Source: Paraburkholderia sp. PGU19 (GTDB taxonomy: Bacteria > Pseudomonadota > Gammaproteobacteria > Burkholderiales > Burkholderiaceae). From it: DNA of 64,000 nucleotides. The notes under the pieces were generated by a model, which was not told the DNA's origin, searched no databases, and saw only the letters and a program-made list of their open reading frames with translations. The stretch covers positions 2,046,001-2,110,000 of the forward strand of contig NZ_AP023181.1 in the NCBI RefSeq assembly GCF_013426915.1. The letters run 5' to 3'. Made by a program: the position numbers and the translations under genes. Position 1 is the first letter of the stretch, and each line of letters starts with the position of its first letter. This document shows, piece after piece, positions 17,884 through 26,870 of the stretch.

Positions 17884-18630
17884 ATGCTACTCAAGCATGC
17901 TTTGGCTGTGGTGACAGGCGGCAGCAGTGGCATTGGCTTCGCAACTGCCGAACGATTCATATCCGAGGGCGCGCGCGTCGTGATCAGCGGGCGTAATGCT
18001 GACAAACTGGGTCAGGCTGCGAAGAAGCTCGGCGAAAACGCTTTGGCTGTCGTCGCAGATGCCGCAAGCCCGAAAGACATGCAAAGGCTATACGAGAGCG
18101 CAGTTGGCCATTTTCAACGCGATGTAAACGTGGTGGTCGCGAATGCCGGTATTTCCCGGCAAACACCCGTGCGCGAGACTTCATGGGAGGAATTCTCCGA
18201 CGTGCTCAACGTCAATGTCGGCGCAGTCTACGCGACGGTACGCGAGTCGCTGCCGTTTCTCGCTCGACCTGCATCGATCATCCTTGTTGCGTCGCTTGCG
18301 GCCAATCAGGGCACGAAAAATTTCTCCGCGTATTGTGCGTCGAAAGCGGCGGTGGTTTCGCTCGCCAAGAGCTTTGCTGCCGAGTTCGTCGAGCACGATA
18401 TACGTGTCAACAGCATTTCACCCGGCGTTGCGGATACGCCGATCTTCGATACATTGGGAATATCCAAGGCGCAACTGCTGCAATGGTCGAATGTCATTCC
18501 GATGAAGCGGCCTGCCAAGCCCGATGAAATTGCGGCGGCCATCCTCTTTCTCGCGTCGGATGCATCGCGGTATATGACGGGCGCCGATCTGGCAGTAGAC
18601 GGGGGGATGTCAGGGATCAGCCCGTTCTGA
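17884..18630 (+). CDS. SDR family oxidoreductase
   Basis: The 248-residue classical short-chain dehydrogenase has TGGSSGIG at residues 13-20, the NAG motif near residue 86, and YCASK (Tyr-x3-Lys) near residues 148-152, ending in the usual DGGMSGISPF-type tail. It starts four bases after the cupin gene, so translation is probably coupled. It likely oxidises or reduces the product of the MmgE/PrpD or cupin step. Confidence 0.9.
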   Translation: MLLKHALAVVTGGSSGIGFATAERFISEGARVVISGRNADKLGQAAKKLGENALAVVADAASPKDMQRLYESAVGHFQRDVNVVVANAGISRQTPVRETSWEEFSDVLNVNVGAVYATVRESLPFLARPASIILVASLAANQGTKNFSAYCASKAAVVSLAKSFAAEFVEHDIRVNSISPGVADTPIFDTLGISKAQLLQWSNVIPMKRPAKPDEIAAAILFLASDASRYMTGADLAVDGGMSGISPF

Positions 18631-18690
18631 TGGTGCTCACGCAAGCTTTCGGGGTGATGCGCGCACGGTTCTGATCGGGTCTCAGCGAGT

Positions 18691-18723
18691 CAAAAAAGGC
18701 GCACAGACCTTTGAGGTCTGTGC
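18691..18723 (-). terminator. Intrinsic terminator for the DUF4148 gene
   Basis: A perfect 10-bp stem (GCACAGACCT at 18701-18710, AGGTCTGTGC at 18714-18723) is followed on the minus strand by GCC and six T. It lies downstream of the DUF4148 gene and is a strong Rho-independent terminator on that strand. On the plus strand it lies 70 bp after the SDR stop without a T-tract. Confidence 0.85.
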
Positions 18724-18726
18724 GAA

Positions 18727-18750
18727 GCCGTCGAGAGGGACCTCGACGGC
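18727..18750. repeat. Second perfect hairpin between SDR and DUF4148
   Basis: GCCGTCGAG (18727-18735) and CTCGACGGC (18742-18750) form a 9-bp stem with a 6-base loop, three bases from the intrinsic terminator. It may end the SDR transcript or stabilise 3' ends. Confidence 0.6.
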
Positions 18751-18831
18751 GGAGGTGATTTAGAACAACTCGGGCTTGCTATCAGTTCGGCAACGACGGC
18801 AGGCCCGTTTCCTTATCAGCTCGCGTGCATG

Positions 18832-19140
18832 TTACGGACGGTTGTACATCGCGTCCCAGTCCGCCTTCGAGACGGCCGCGTGTCCCGCGCCGAACGATCC
18901 GCTCGTGACGCCACCGATGCCTGTCGCATTGTTCTGCGCAGCGACCTTCGCTTCGGCTGCCTGAATCTCTTCCGGATAAGTGGTGTTGTCGCCATCGCCG
19001 GGATGATACCCAGCCTTCTCGAGTTGAACGAGTTCGGCGCGTACCTGTGCACGGGTGATGGGTTGGTTCGACTGCGCGAATGCGGCTACGGGGGCAGCAA
19101 GGGCAGCGGCAATAACAACGGCTTGGATCAGAGACTTCAT
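18832..19140 (-). CDS. DUF4148 family periplasmic protein
   Basis: The 102-residue protein has a Sec signal peptide (residues 1-23, ending PVAAFAQ) and the DUF4148 core (PITRAQVRAELVQLEKAGYHPGDGD, with TTYPEEIQAAEAKV). The family is small, periplasmic and typical of Burkholderiales, often in several copies; its role is unknown and probably linked to envelope stress. A GGAGGT site precedes the ATG, and a strong terminator follows, so it is a single-gene unit. Confidence 0.9.
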   Translation of the reverse strand: MKSLIQAVVIAAALAAPVAAFAQSNQPITRAQVRAELVQLEKAGYHPGDGDNTTYPEEIQAAEAKVAAQNNATGIGGVTSGSFGAGHAAVSKADWDAMYNRP

Positions 19141-19653
19141 GATAGTTACCTCCAGTATTTGGTTCGGTCTTCAAACAATCCCGTTTGCGATCCGTTGAAT
19201 GCAGTGTAGGTATCCACCAGAGCGAGATTAAGGTGGATAACTGGAAAGCATTGTTGTTGGGTCTGTGTGCGCGCGTCTGTCGAACGAGCCAAGGACACTC
19301 ACGATTCGCCTGGACCGGCGGCTCTCGCCCAGTGGGCGAAGGCCCGCAAAGTTGTGAACGCACGAGGCAATACCGCAGTCATTGGCGATTTATTCCCGAC
19401 GGGCAAAACTGTTGTGCCGGCAAAAGAGGCGCCGGCGTGGCCGCCGTTCAGGGCGATGACTCAACAATGCAGACGCAGATCGTGCGGCCAACAGTCCGAA
19501 CCAGACGGCGTTTCGCATCGGCGTGCATCACCTCTTCTGACACGTACTCACGCTAACGCATGCGAACGCTAGTGGCCCGCGCGTGAGGACATCATCTGCC
19601 ACGAGTTCATTCGGTTGATGCGAAAATCGTGCTTTGCTCACCGACTCATGTTT
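19141..19653. other. Intergenic region, no firm gene
   Basis: About 510 bases between the divergent DUF4148 and carbamoylase genes. One plus-strand open frame (19267-19572) has a stretch with plausible codon use (about 19310-19440) but an odd Arg/Cys-rich tail and no ribosome site or known domain; it was not called. The region must hold both promoters. Confidence 0.4.
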
Positions 19654-19665
19654 CGGAGGACTCGC

Positions 19666-20913
19666 GTGCACGACTTCCCGCGCATCAATCCCGTTCGCCT
19701 GCTCGACGATCTCAAGACCTTGCGCAGCTTTGGCGCCAATGGACCCGGCGTGGTGCGCCTGTCGCTCTCACCGGTCGATATGGCGGCGCGTCGCTGGCTC
19801 GCGGGGCGCATGACGGATGCCGGGCTGGATGCAACGATCGATGGCGTCGGGACGGTGTTCGGGCGCTCGCGCAAGTCCGGCCCGGCGCTGGTTATCGGCT
19901 CGCACACCGATACGCAGCCGACTGGCGGCTGGCTGGATGGCGCGCTCGGCGTGATTTATGGCCTCGAAATCGCACGCGCCCTTGACGAATGCGCTGCGAC
20001 CCGCGACTTCGCGGTAGATGTTGGATCGTGGATCGACGAAGAGGGCACGTTTTCGAGTTTTCTTGGCAGTCGCAGTTTCGTCGGCGATGCGATCGATGCG
20101 TCGCTACAGCACGCGCGCAATCGTGACGGCGTGTTGCTCGGCGATGCGCTCACACAGGCGGGCGTGGCAAATGTGCCGCGCGTGGTGCTCGATCGCGCGA
20201 GGCAACGCGCGTATCTCGAACCGCATATCGAGCAGGGCGGCCGGCTGGAAGCATCCGGGAAGTCGATCGGCGTGGTGACGACGATTGTCGGCATCCGCGA
20301 GTTTCAGTTGCGCTTCACCGGGCAGCGGAATCACGCGGGCACGACGCCGATTTCCATCCGACGGGATGCGGGCGCGGCGCTGGTTGCGTTCATCGCGCGT
20401 ATTGACGCTGTGTTTGGCCGGCTGGCGGACGCGGATACGGTGTGGACTGTCGGCCGGATCGATCTCGATCCGGGTTCGTTCAGTGTGGTGCCGGGCAAGG
20501 CCGATATGTACTTGCAGTTCCGTGACGGTAAGCCCGAGCGGCTGCATGCGATGGAAAGCGCGCTTGCTGCGCTAGTGGATGAGTGGAATGTGCAGCATGC
20601 CGTGCAGGTTGAACTGATACCTTGCGATGGTCCAGAGGAGCCTGTCGTGATGGATACGGCGTTGCAGCAGCATATTGCGCAAGCGGCCGAGGCAGTCGCG
20701 CCGGGTCAGTGGATTCGCATGCCGAGCGGTGCGTCCCACGATGCGCAGGTGATCGCGCATCACATTCCCGCTTGCATGCTTTTCGTGCCGAGCATCGGCG
20801 GCGTCAGTCACGATTTCATCGAGGATACCGCCGAGGCGCATATCGTACTCGGGTGTGAGGTGGCAGCGCGTGCAGCGGCGGGGATCGTGGAGGCGTTGCG
20901 GGGTTCAGCTTAA
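19666..20913 (+). CDS. M20 family hydantoinase/carbamoylase (allantoate amidohydrolase-like)
   Basis: From the GTG at 19666 (GGAGG site 7 bases upstream) the protein has 415 residues. Family features are GSHTDTQPTGGWLDGALGVI near residues 79-98 (His and Asp metal ligands), DEEGTFSSFLGSRSFVG near 124-140 (catalytic Glu pair), LEPHIEQGG near 183, RNHAGTTPI in the dimerisation lid, and SGASHDAQ near 354. These enzymes release carbamate/ammonia from N-carbamoyl amino acids, ureidoglycolate or allantoate. The next gene is a RidA relative, a common pairing in pyrimidine and ureide degradation. The precise substrate is unknown. Confidence 0.9.
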   Translation: MHDFPRINPVRLLDDLKTLRSFGANGPGVVRLSLSPVDMAARRWLAGRMTDAGLDATIDGVGTVFGRSRKSGPALVIGSHTDTQPTGGWLDGALGVIYGLEIARALDECAATRDFAVDVGSWIDEEGTFSSFLGSRSFVGDAIDASLQHARNRDGVLLGDALTQAGVANVPRVVLDRARQRAYLEPHIEQGGRLEASGKSIGVVTTIVGIREFQLRFTGQRNHAGTTPISIRRDAGAALVAFIARIDAVFGRLADADTVWTVGRIDLDPGSFSVVPGKADMYLQFRDGKPERLHAMESALAALVDEWNVQHAVQVELIPCDGPEEPVVMDTALQQHIAQAAEAVAPGQWIRMPSGASHDAQVIAHHIPACMLFVPSIGGVSHDFIEDTAEAHIVLGCEVAARAAAGIVEALRGSA

Positions 20914-21005
20914 TGGCTGATGCCTTCGGCGGTACGAACAACGCTTGGGCTTGAAGAACCGGCCGTCAGCACCTAACGTGCTCTTTACGACCTTAGGAGA
21001 CGGCG

Positions 21006-21491
21006 ATGGCCAAAATCGAAGCGAAGTTGGCGGAAATGGGATTGATATTGCCGCAGCCACTACAAATGCCGGCCAATGTCCAGATGTCATTGCCCTTTGC
21101 ATGGGTACGCGTGAGCGGCAAGCGGGCATTCGTCTCAGGACATGTGCCGCTGAGCGCGGACGGCACAATCGCACAACCCATTGGCAAAGTCGGCGCCGAA
21201 GTCTCGCGAGACGAAGGTTATTTTGCTGCGCGCCGCGTGGCGCTTGCTCATTTGGCGAGTCTCCAGCGAGCGCTGGGCGACCTGGATCGTATTACAGCAT
21301 GGCTGCGCGTTCTGGCAATGATCAATGTCGCGCCTGGCTTCGACCAGATGCCACGTATCGCAAATGGCTTCTCGGATCTTATTCTTGAGCTATTTGGCCC
21401 AGACATCGGGACACACGCGCGCTCCGCAGTCGGCATGGCGTTGCCTTTTGGGGTGCCCGTCGAATGTGAAGCGGAGGTTGAGATCGACTGA
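21006..21491 (+). CDS. RidA family protein, longer subgroup
   Basis: The 161-residue protein belongs to the RidA/YjgF superfamily in its longer YjgH/TdcF-like branch: FVSGHVPLSADGTIAQPIGKVGAEVS near residues 37-62 and a final PFGVPVECEAEVEI. It follows the M20 carbamoylase by about 90 bp. RidA relatives with such partners hydrolyse enamines/imines or carbamates, e.g. during ring-catabolite breakdown. AGGAG precedes the ATG. Confidence 0.88.
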   Translation: MAKIEAKLAEMGLILPQPLQMPANVQMSLPFAWVRVSGKRAFVSGHVPLSADGTIAQPIGKVGAEVSRDEGYFAARRVALAHLASLQRALGDLDRITAWLRVLAMINVAPGFDQMPRIANGFSDLILELFGPDIGTHARSAVGMALPFGVPVECEAEVEID

Positions 21492-21527
21492 TCGCACGGT
21501 TGGAAGCCAAAGCCGCCGTCTGCATCG

Positions 21528-21743
21528 TCAGAAAAAATGCGCGATCAGCAGTCCCTCGGTGATGACGCCGAGAATCGTGCTGACCAGGATCGTCGCGGTG
21601 GCGTCGCGCGTGTAGGTATTGCTCTCGTTGTACGCATCGCTGTGCTTGCGTAACGTGTTCGATAGCCCCGTGTAAGCGGCACTTGCGAGCAGCGCACACT
21701 GGGAAGCAAACGAAGAGAGACCAACTGCTTTACATAGGGCCAA
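21528..21743 (-). CDS. Small hypothetical membrane protein
   Basis: A 71-residue frame (TTG start) with codon use like real genes here, a polar middle and a hydrophobic C-terminal segment (about residues 50-69) that could span the membrane. It starts 9 bp after the alpha/beta hydrolase stop on the same strand, but has no clear ribosome site, so it may be translated by coupling, or be the remnant of a longer gene. No family recognised. Confidence 0.4.
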   Translation of the reverse strand: MALCKAVGLSSFASQCALLASAAYTGLSNTLRKHSDAYNESNTYTRDATATILVSTILGVITEGLLIAHFF

Positions 21744-21752
21744 CAGGAAGAC

Positions 21753-22754
21753 TCAGCGCAACTCCTTAAGGAAGAAATCGACCACATCTGCATTGAACTG
21801 CTCGTGGAAAGCAGCGCGATCGAAGCCCGGCAAGCTATTGCAAAGGGCGGGCATTTTGCGAGCAAGGCGCGCGTCGCAGGGCGGCAGAAAGTCGTAGTGT
21901 CCTGCGTTCGCGATAACGTGATACTCCGGCGGATCGGGCAGGTCAGCGCGCACCGCCTCTTCATAGTATGGGTCCGGCTGATGACGGTCATCGGCGGCTC
22001 GCCACAGTTGGACGGGGACGCGCACGCCGCTCAAGCCCGCGCGTCCAAACGCAAATCCGAAAGCGGGAGCGGCAATCACGGCGGCCTTGATTCGAGAGTC
22101 TCGCACCCACACGCTGGCCGGCACAGCCGCGCCCTGGTCGGGATCGACGCTGGCCCGCGCCAACGCGCTGCACAGGTCGTGGTCCGGGTGGGCGTGACAA
22201 TATGGAGCGATCTCGGACAGGTTCGGCACGCCACCGACCATCACGAGCACGGTGAAGCCGCCATTGGAGAAGCCGAATGCGCCGACGCGCGCCTTGTCCA
22301 GATGCTGATGATCGATCCACTCGTCGAGCATGTAGTCCACCAACCGGTGCAGTTGAACGGGACGACGCCATAGCTCCAGAACGCGGCTCTGATCGTCGAA
22401 CGTGTCACCCGCATGGCTCACCGCCGCTGCCACGAAGCCGGCGTGGGCCAGCGCGATGGCAGTGTCGTAATGGCTGTCGTACCAGCCACCGCCGCCGTGG
22501 GACATCACGACTAATGGCAACCCGCGGCCTGCGATGGGCGCATCTCGTGCGACGGTCTGCGTGACATTGCCGACGGTCTGCTCGACTGCCGCAGCGTTCG
22601 TCGGATACCAGATTCCAACCGTCAATGGTGGTTCTGTGCCATTGTCGACCTTGACTTCCGCAAAGCCGACGTTGGCAGCAAATGCTGGCGCAGCAAGCAG
22701 ACCGAAAACGACAGCAACCACGGCAAATAGCCTCACGACAGCAATCTCCCTCAT
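21753..22754 (-). CDS. Exported alpha/beta hydrolase (dienelactone hydrolase/PAF-acetylhydrolase-like)
   Basis: The 333-residue protein has a Sec signal (residues 1-26, cleavage after APAFA), the oxyanion-region VMSHGGGGWYDSHYDTAIAL near residue 83, the nucleophile elbow GFSNGG near residue 162, and a terminal GHYDF carrying the candidate catalytic His. It resembles the periplasmic dienelactone hydrolase-like/platelet-activating-factor-acetylhydrolase group that cleaves short esters. Cysteines in CHAHPDHDLC and PPCDARLARKMPALC may form disulfides, in keeping with export. It lies downstream of the pqiB remnant but transcription link is unclear. Confidence 0.85.
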   Translation of the reverse strand: MREIAVVRLFAVVAVVFGLLAAPAFAANVGFAEVKVDNGTEPPLTVGIWYPTNAAAVEQTVGNVTQTVARDAPIAGRGLPLVVMSHGGGGWYDSHYDTAIALAHAGFVAAAVSHAGDTFDDQSRVLELWRRPVQLHRLVDYMLDEWIDHQHLDKARVGAFGFSNGGFTVLVMVGGVPNLSEIAPYCHAHPDHDLCSALARASVDPDQGAAVPASVWVRDSRIKAAVIAAPAFGFAFGRAGLSGVRVPVQLWRAADDRHQPDPYYEEAVRADLPDPPEYHVIANAGHYDFLPPCDARLARKMPALCNSLPGFDRAAFHEQFNADVVDFFLKELR

Positions 22755-22802
22755 CGCGTTGTTCGCGCCGCGCGCAGTCGCAACTTCCCTGACCTGATTG
22801 AA

Positions 22803-24363
22803 TCAGTTGCGGTCCGGCTTACCCCACAAAAGGGACTCCGGATGCCGTTGCAGATACTCGGACAGTGATCCAAGACTGGCAAGCGTTCGACGCAATTCGT
22901 TCAGTGCCTGATGGACATCGGATTCAAGCGGAGAATCCTTCGCAAGGGTAGCGTTTGCCGCGTCGAATGAACGCTGCGCAGCTTCCAGCGCCGCCCGGGT
23001 CTCGGGGACCAGTTCGCGATCGACCTGCTGGAACAGCGACGCCGAGTTCCGGAGAGCCCTGTCGAGATTGCGTCCGATCTCATCGAAAGGCACATCGTCG
23101 AGTTTTTTCACGATGCTGGCAAGCTGGTCCTGAAGTTCTTCGAGTGTATTGGGTACCGTCGGCAGTTCGACAGGCGTTCGCTGTGTATCGATTCTGACCG
23201 CGCGAGCATGCGGAAAGAAGTCGAGTGCGACGTATCGCTGGCCGGTCAACACACTGCCCGTACGCAATTGTCCGCGTAGCCCGTCAGCAACCAGTTGATG
23301 CAACAGACGTCTGCCCTCGGCACCGTCGCCGTTTCCGAGCGCTTCGCGGTAGCGTCTTCCGAGCCGCGACGCGTAAAGGTCGAGTGTAGCGACCATGTCG
23401 ACTTTAGCGGTTCGAACATCAATGTCGACATCGATGGCCGTGACCTGACCCAGTTCAACACCGTGGAAATCCACCGGTGCGCCGATCGACAAGCCACGCA
23501 ACGACTGTCCGAATCTCATGAGTACGCGTGCGGCCGGACCATCCTCCGCTTTTCGCCCGGCCTCCGTCCGTGTTGCGGAAAGTGCGAACGACATGTCGTC
23601 CGATGCCGGAAATTGCGTCGTTGCGGGGCCAACGGTATCGAACGCGACGCCTCCGGAGAGGATCGACGCGACCGACTGGGTGTCCAGTTGCAACCCGTTG
23701 GAATCAAAGCGCAAGTCGATTCCGCTTGCGTGCCACCAGCGGGTATTCGAGGTGACGTACTGGTCATAAGGCGCGTTGACGAAGACATCGACAACTACCT
23801 CCGCGCCATCCTTCGAGAGCGAATATCCGAGAACCTGACCGGCCTGAACGCGGCGGAAAAGGACGGGCGAGCCAGGTGTCAGCGACCCCAGAGAGCTTGT
23901 GTGAAGCACAAAGCGTTTTCCCTTCTGATCGGATGTCACGGAGGGCGGCATTTCCAGGCCCACGAAGTCTTTGCAAACGTTGGACCTGCGCCCCATATCG
24001 GCAGCGAGATACGATCCTGAAATGGCCGTTGTGAGTCCGGAAATACCTGTCATGCCGATGCGCGGACGTACCACCCAGTATTGCGTATCACATGCCGCAA
24101 AAGCTTTTGCGGAGTCGTCCAGTTGCACGTCGACAAGAACCCGTGTGCGGTCGGCGGTGAGATGCAGGCCGGTGAGCGTGCCGATTTCCACATCCCGGTA
24201 TCGCACGCGCGTTTTTTCCCGCTTCGAGTCCCTCAGCGCTCGTGAAGCTGATCCTGATGTGAGGTCCGCGTTGCACAACGGACGCAATGAGTAGCGCGCC
24301 GCAGATGAGCAGCGCGGCGATAGGGATGAGCCATACAGCCGACGGCCGGCGCCGGCTGTTCAT
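22803..24363 (-). pseudogene. pqiB: PqiB-type MCE-domain protein, frameshifted at an A6 run
   Basis: The start at 24363 gives a short cytosolic N-terminus, one membrane helix (WLIPIAALLICGALLIASVV) and the first MCE repeat; the frame is then lost at six A (T6 at 24212-24217). From the shifted frame the protein runs without further breaks through the remaining MCE repeats (for example GSYLAADMG, GSPVLFRRVQAGQVLGY, GAPVDFHGVELGQVTAIDV, RTGSVLTGQRYVALDFFP) and a coiled-coil end. One A fewer restores about 519 residues, close to normal PqiB. PqiB forms a periplasm-spanning tube for lipid transport between membranes. The partner pqiA is absent. The slip site reads A AAA AAC in frame, so programmed -1 frameshifting or polymerase slippage could still give full-length protein. 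Confidence 0.82.
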
Positions 24364-24474
24364 CAGAGCGTTCCAGTGACCACGTCGCACAGCCGCCTGC
24401 CGAACCGGCGAACGATGGCTGCGCACGCTTTGAACCGGCGACGGAGGCGCTTCACCGTTGCCCGATCGCCGTGA

Positions 24475-24723
24475 CTAGTGAACGTTCGCATGCGAGTCGA
24501 TGACCAGCGCGATGTACACAAGCGCAGCGAACACGCCCGCCAGCGTCCCGAGCACATCCCTATCGCCGGCACCGCGCGTGAAGTGAACCGGTAGTCCCAC
24601 CACGAAGTAGGTGACCGCGAATACGATCACGACCATCAACGGCGGCGGTGTCGTCATGACGAGGTCGGCCACGGCATGCATCATCGCGAAGCCGCCAGGT
24701 TGTGAGAGATCGCCGGCATCCAC
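24475..24723 (-). CDS. Small hypothetical membrane protein
   Basis: An 82-residue frame (GTG start; ATG at 24684 is an alternative) with two hydrophobic segments, roughly residues 28-47 and 58-77, separated by a charged RGAGDRD loop. It ends 112 bp before pqiB on the same strand, where pqiA would normally be, but shows no resemblance to PqiA. Ribosome site is weak. Function unknown. Confidence 0.42.
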   Translation of the reverse strand: MDAGDLSQPGGFAMMHAVADLVMTTPPPLMVVIVFAVTYFVVGLPVHFTRGAGDRDVLGTLAGVFAALVYIALVIDSHANVH

Positions 24724-24814
24724 GGATCGCTTTGTGCGTCGACACCTCGATGCGCGGCGAACACTCGTTCTCCGGCGTGGCGCATGTCGATGTGGCTCGC
24801 CGGGTGTTATTCTA

Positions 24815-24840
24815 TTTCTAATTCAACAGTGAATTAATGA
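24815..24840 (+). repeat. IS630 left inverted repeat
   Basis: Left terminal repeat, matching the inverse of 25906-25931 at 23 of 26 positions. The transposase stop codon (24818-24820) lies within it. Confidence 0.8.
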
Positions 24841-25875
24841 TCCAAGGCCACGCGACGATGGAGCGAACCCGTTGATGGTCCAGCTCAAGGTCGCGAAGCG
24901 AGTCACACAGATGGTGTTCGAGCGCGTCGATGCTGTCGAAGACACGGTTGTGAAAGGACTTTTCCCGCAGATCGTCCCAGAGATGTTCAACTGGATTGAG
25001 CTCAGGCGAGTACGGCGGGAGCGTGAGCAGGCGCAGATTGTGGGCCAGCCTGAGCGAAGCACTCTGATGCCACCCGGCGCCATCGAGGACCATCACGATT
25101 CGGTCGTCGGGATGACGCGCGCAGACCTCATCGAGAAACAGCTGCATGCAGGCGCCATTGACGTGCGGCAGGATCAGCGAGTCGAGTGCGCCATCAGTCA
25201 CGGAGACGGCGGCATAAGCGTACGTGTACTCCTGCGTCACCATCGCCTGACACAGCGGGCGAGTGGGTTTGGGGCACCAGCAACGCCGCGTGTCGGAGAT
25301 GCGACCGAAGCGCGCTTCGTCCTGAAACATCAGGCGGATCGCCCCTTGGCCCGGCCACGCGCGCTCGATTTCGAGGATGACGTCGGGGAGTTTTTTTTCC
25401 AGGCGTCCTGGGCGGCCACATCGGCCTGGGGGTGTCGCTTGTCGGGTGCCAGCTTGCGCCAGCCATGACGGTGTAGCAGGTTGTAGGCGGAAGCCAGGGC
25501 AACCTTGCGCCCAAGTCGTTCGTCCAGCGCCTGCTTGATCTCGCCCACCACCAGGATGCCGCCCGCACTGGCCTTCTCGAAGAAGGGCGCAAGAAAGGCC
25601 GCCTCTTCTTCTCGCGTCATATTCTCCCGGCGGCGACCACCTGGCGTGGGGCGGTCGACCTCAGGCAGCCCGCCCGCCAGGATGAAGCGCCGGCGCAACT
25701 GACAGGCCCAGCCGACCGACACGCCAATCGCTTGCGCGGTCTGCGCGAGCGTCAGCCCGAATTCCAGCGGTAACAGTACTGCTTGTGCCTGCCGCAATTC
25801 ATCTACCGTCCTGGCCTCGACCACGAGCCGCTTCGCCCTTTCGAGAACTTCACCACCACTCGCTTGACGAACCAT
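24818..25875 (-). CDS. IS630-family transposase, two frames joined by -1 frameshift
   Basis: The first frame (25875 to about 25391) gives an N-terminal helix-turn-helix (LTLAQTAQAIGVSVGWACQL) and a second winged-helix part ending NLLHRHGWRKLAPDKRHPQ. The second (to 24818) holds the DDE catalytic core: MFQDEARFG (first Asp), IVMVLDGAGWHQS (second Asp) and PPYSPELNPVEHLWDDLREK (Glu). The frames join at A8 (25391-25398 as T8), where A AAA AAC in frame allows a -1 slip; the joined protein runs AWKK-LPDVILEIERAWPG without loss. Several IS630 members use such slippage normally, so this is probably functional rather than broken. The joined protein would be about 352 residues. Confidence 0.82.
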
Positions 25876-25905
25876 CGCACATCCCTCAACACAAGAAAGG
25901 TGCGC

Positions 25906-25931
25906 TTATTATTTCACTATTGAATTAGAAA
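25906..25931 (-). repeat. IS630 right inverted repeat
   Basis: Right terminal repeat of the IS630 element, inverse of 24815-24840 with three mismatches. Confidence 0.8.
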
Positions 25932-25936
25932 TGGAA

Positions 25937-26599
25937 TTACTTCAGTTGAGCGACGAGGGCATCCGCACCCTTGTCGATCCCCGTCTTGGCCGCGCTGAGC
26001 GATCCGAATGCAGCGGGCAGATTCATCGCGTTCGGATACTGCTTCGTCACATATGCCTTCAACAGGTGCCCATTGGAACTGTCGTACACCTCGACTGCAT
26101 ACGACACCGAGCCGCTGAACGCGCCCTTGCCGCCGCGGATGGCCTGCACGCCGTTATAGAGATTTCCGGCGATATCGAAGTGCATCACCTGTCCTACGAG
26201 TGCCGTGGTTTGTTCCGCGCCCGTCAGCGTGAGCTTGATGCGCAGGGTGGCAGGCGAGGGCTGTGCGGCGATTTCGAAACGCTTCGACAGTTCCGACGCG
26301 AACGTCTTGCCCATGTAGTCAGCGAGCATCGCCCTGTCGTCATCTTTCACATCTCCGAACTGGTTGTCATTGCCCCGATAGACATCGACGGGATCGACGA
26401 TCACCTGGCTGTAGCGCGACCAGACGACGGGGGCCGCATACCGGTACGGCACTTTGGCGGAGTCGTCATCCCGGTTCTGCTTCAGTTGCGACGACGAGGC
26501 GATACCTGAGTACGCAACGGGCTGCACGCCAGCACAGGCCGTTAAGGCCAGCGCGGTTGCACCGGCGAAGAAAAGCGGAGTCAGTCTGAGCTTGAACAT
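25937..26599 (-). CDS. DUF3313 family lipoprotein
   Basis: The 220-residue protein has a lipoprotein signal ending LTAC (Cys22), followed by the DUF3313 pattern (YSGIASSSQLKQN, VIVDPVDVYRGNDNQFGDVK, GSVSYAVEVYDSSNG). The family is exported and anchored to a membrane; function is unknown. The ATG at 26599, with an AGGGA site, is preferred over longer starts. It is divergent from a TetR gene, with a palindrome at 26698-26715 between them, so it may be TetR-controlled. An IS630 element inserted five bases after its stop. Confidence 0.85.
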   Translation of the reverse strand: MFKLRLTPLFFAGATALALTACAGVQPVAYSGIASSSQLKQNRDDDSAKVPYRYAAPVVWSRYSQVIVDPVDVYRGNDNQFGDVKDDDRAMLADYMGKTFASELSKRFEIAAQPSPATLRIKLTLTGAEQTTALVGQVMHFDIAGNLYNGVQAIRGGKGAFSGSVSYAVEVYDSSNGHLLKAYVTKQYPNAMNLPAAFGSLSAAKTGIDKGADALVAQLK

Positions 26600-26697
26600 G
26601 TCGTGTTCCCTGGAGGCCGATGGAAGGTGTTGGAAGCGTGTCACGTCGGGTGAATCCCGATGTGTGGCCGAAGCGTAGCATCGCCGTTTTCAGATGT

Positions 26698-26715
26698 AAA
26701 CCGTCTACCCGGTTT
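26698..26715. promoter_or_regulatory. Candidate TetR operator between DUF3313 and TetR genes
   Basis: AAACCG and CGGTTT are inverted around a 6-base centre. It lies 99 bp before the DUF3313 start and 156 bp before the TetR start. Symmetric sites in such gaps are usual TetR operators. Not tested. Confidence 0.45.
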
Positions 26716-26870
26716 GTTTTTAAGGAAAACTCGGGCGTACAATTCAGGCTTTACCAGCATGAACGCCCGGTTTGCTTCGGATTTCAGCGGCTGGCGGTGC
26801 CGGCTACAGCCGCCGCCAGGTTCGCAACAGATGGCATGACCGGTTGATGCGACGACATCTTTACTAATCA

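Larger units (their letters stand above)
24815..25931. mobile_element. IS630-family insertion sequence
   Basis: An element of about 1.1 kb bounded by 26-bp inverted repeats beginning TTTCTAATTCAA (24815-24840 and 25906-25931; 23 of 26 positions match). It encodes an IS630-type transposase in two frames. The left flank is TA as expected for the family's TA target, the right flank is TG, so one copy of the duplicated target has changed or the end is one base off. It sits only five bases past the stop of the DUF3313 gene and close to the pqiB remnant. Confidence 0.85.

Noticed and set aside
19267..19572. A 101-codon frame before the carbamoylase gene
   Set aside because: A middle part looks protein-like, but no ribosome site and an Arg/Cys-rich end; not supported.
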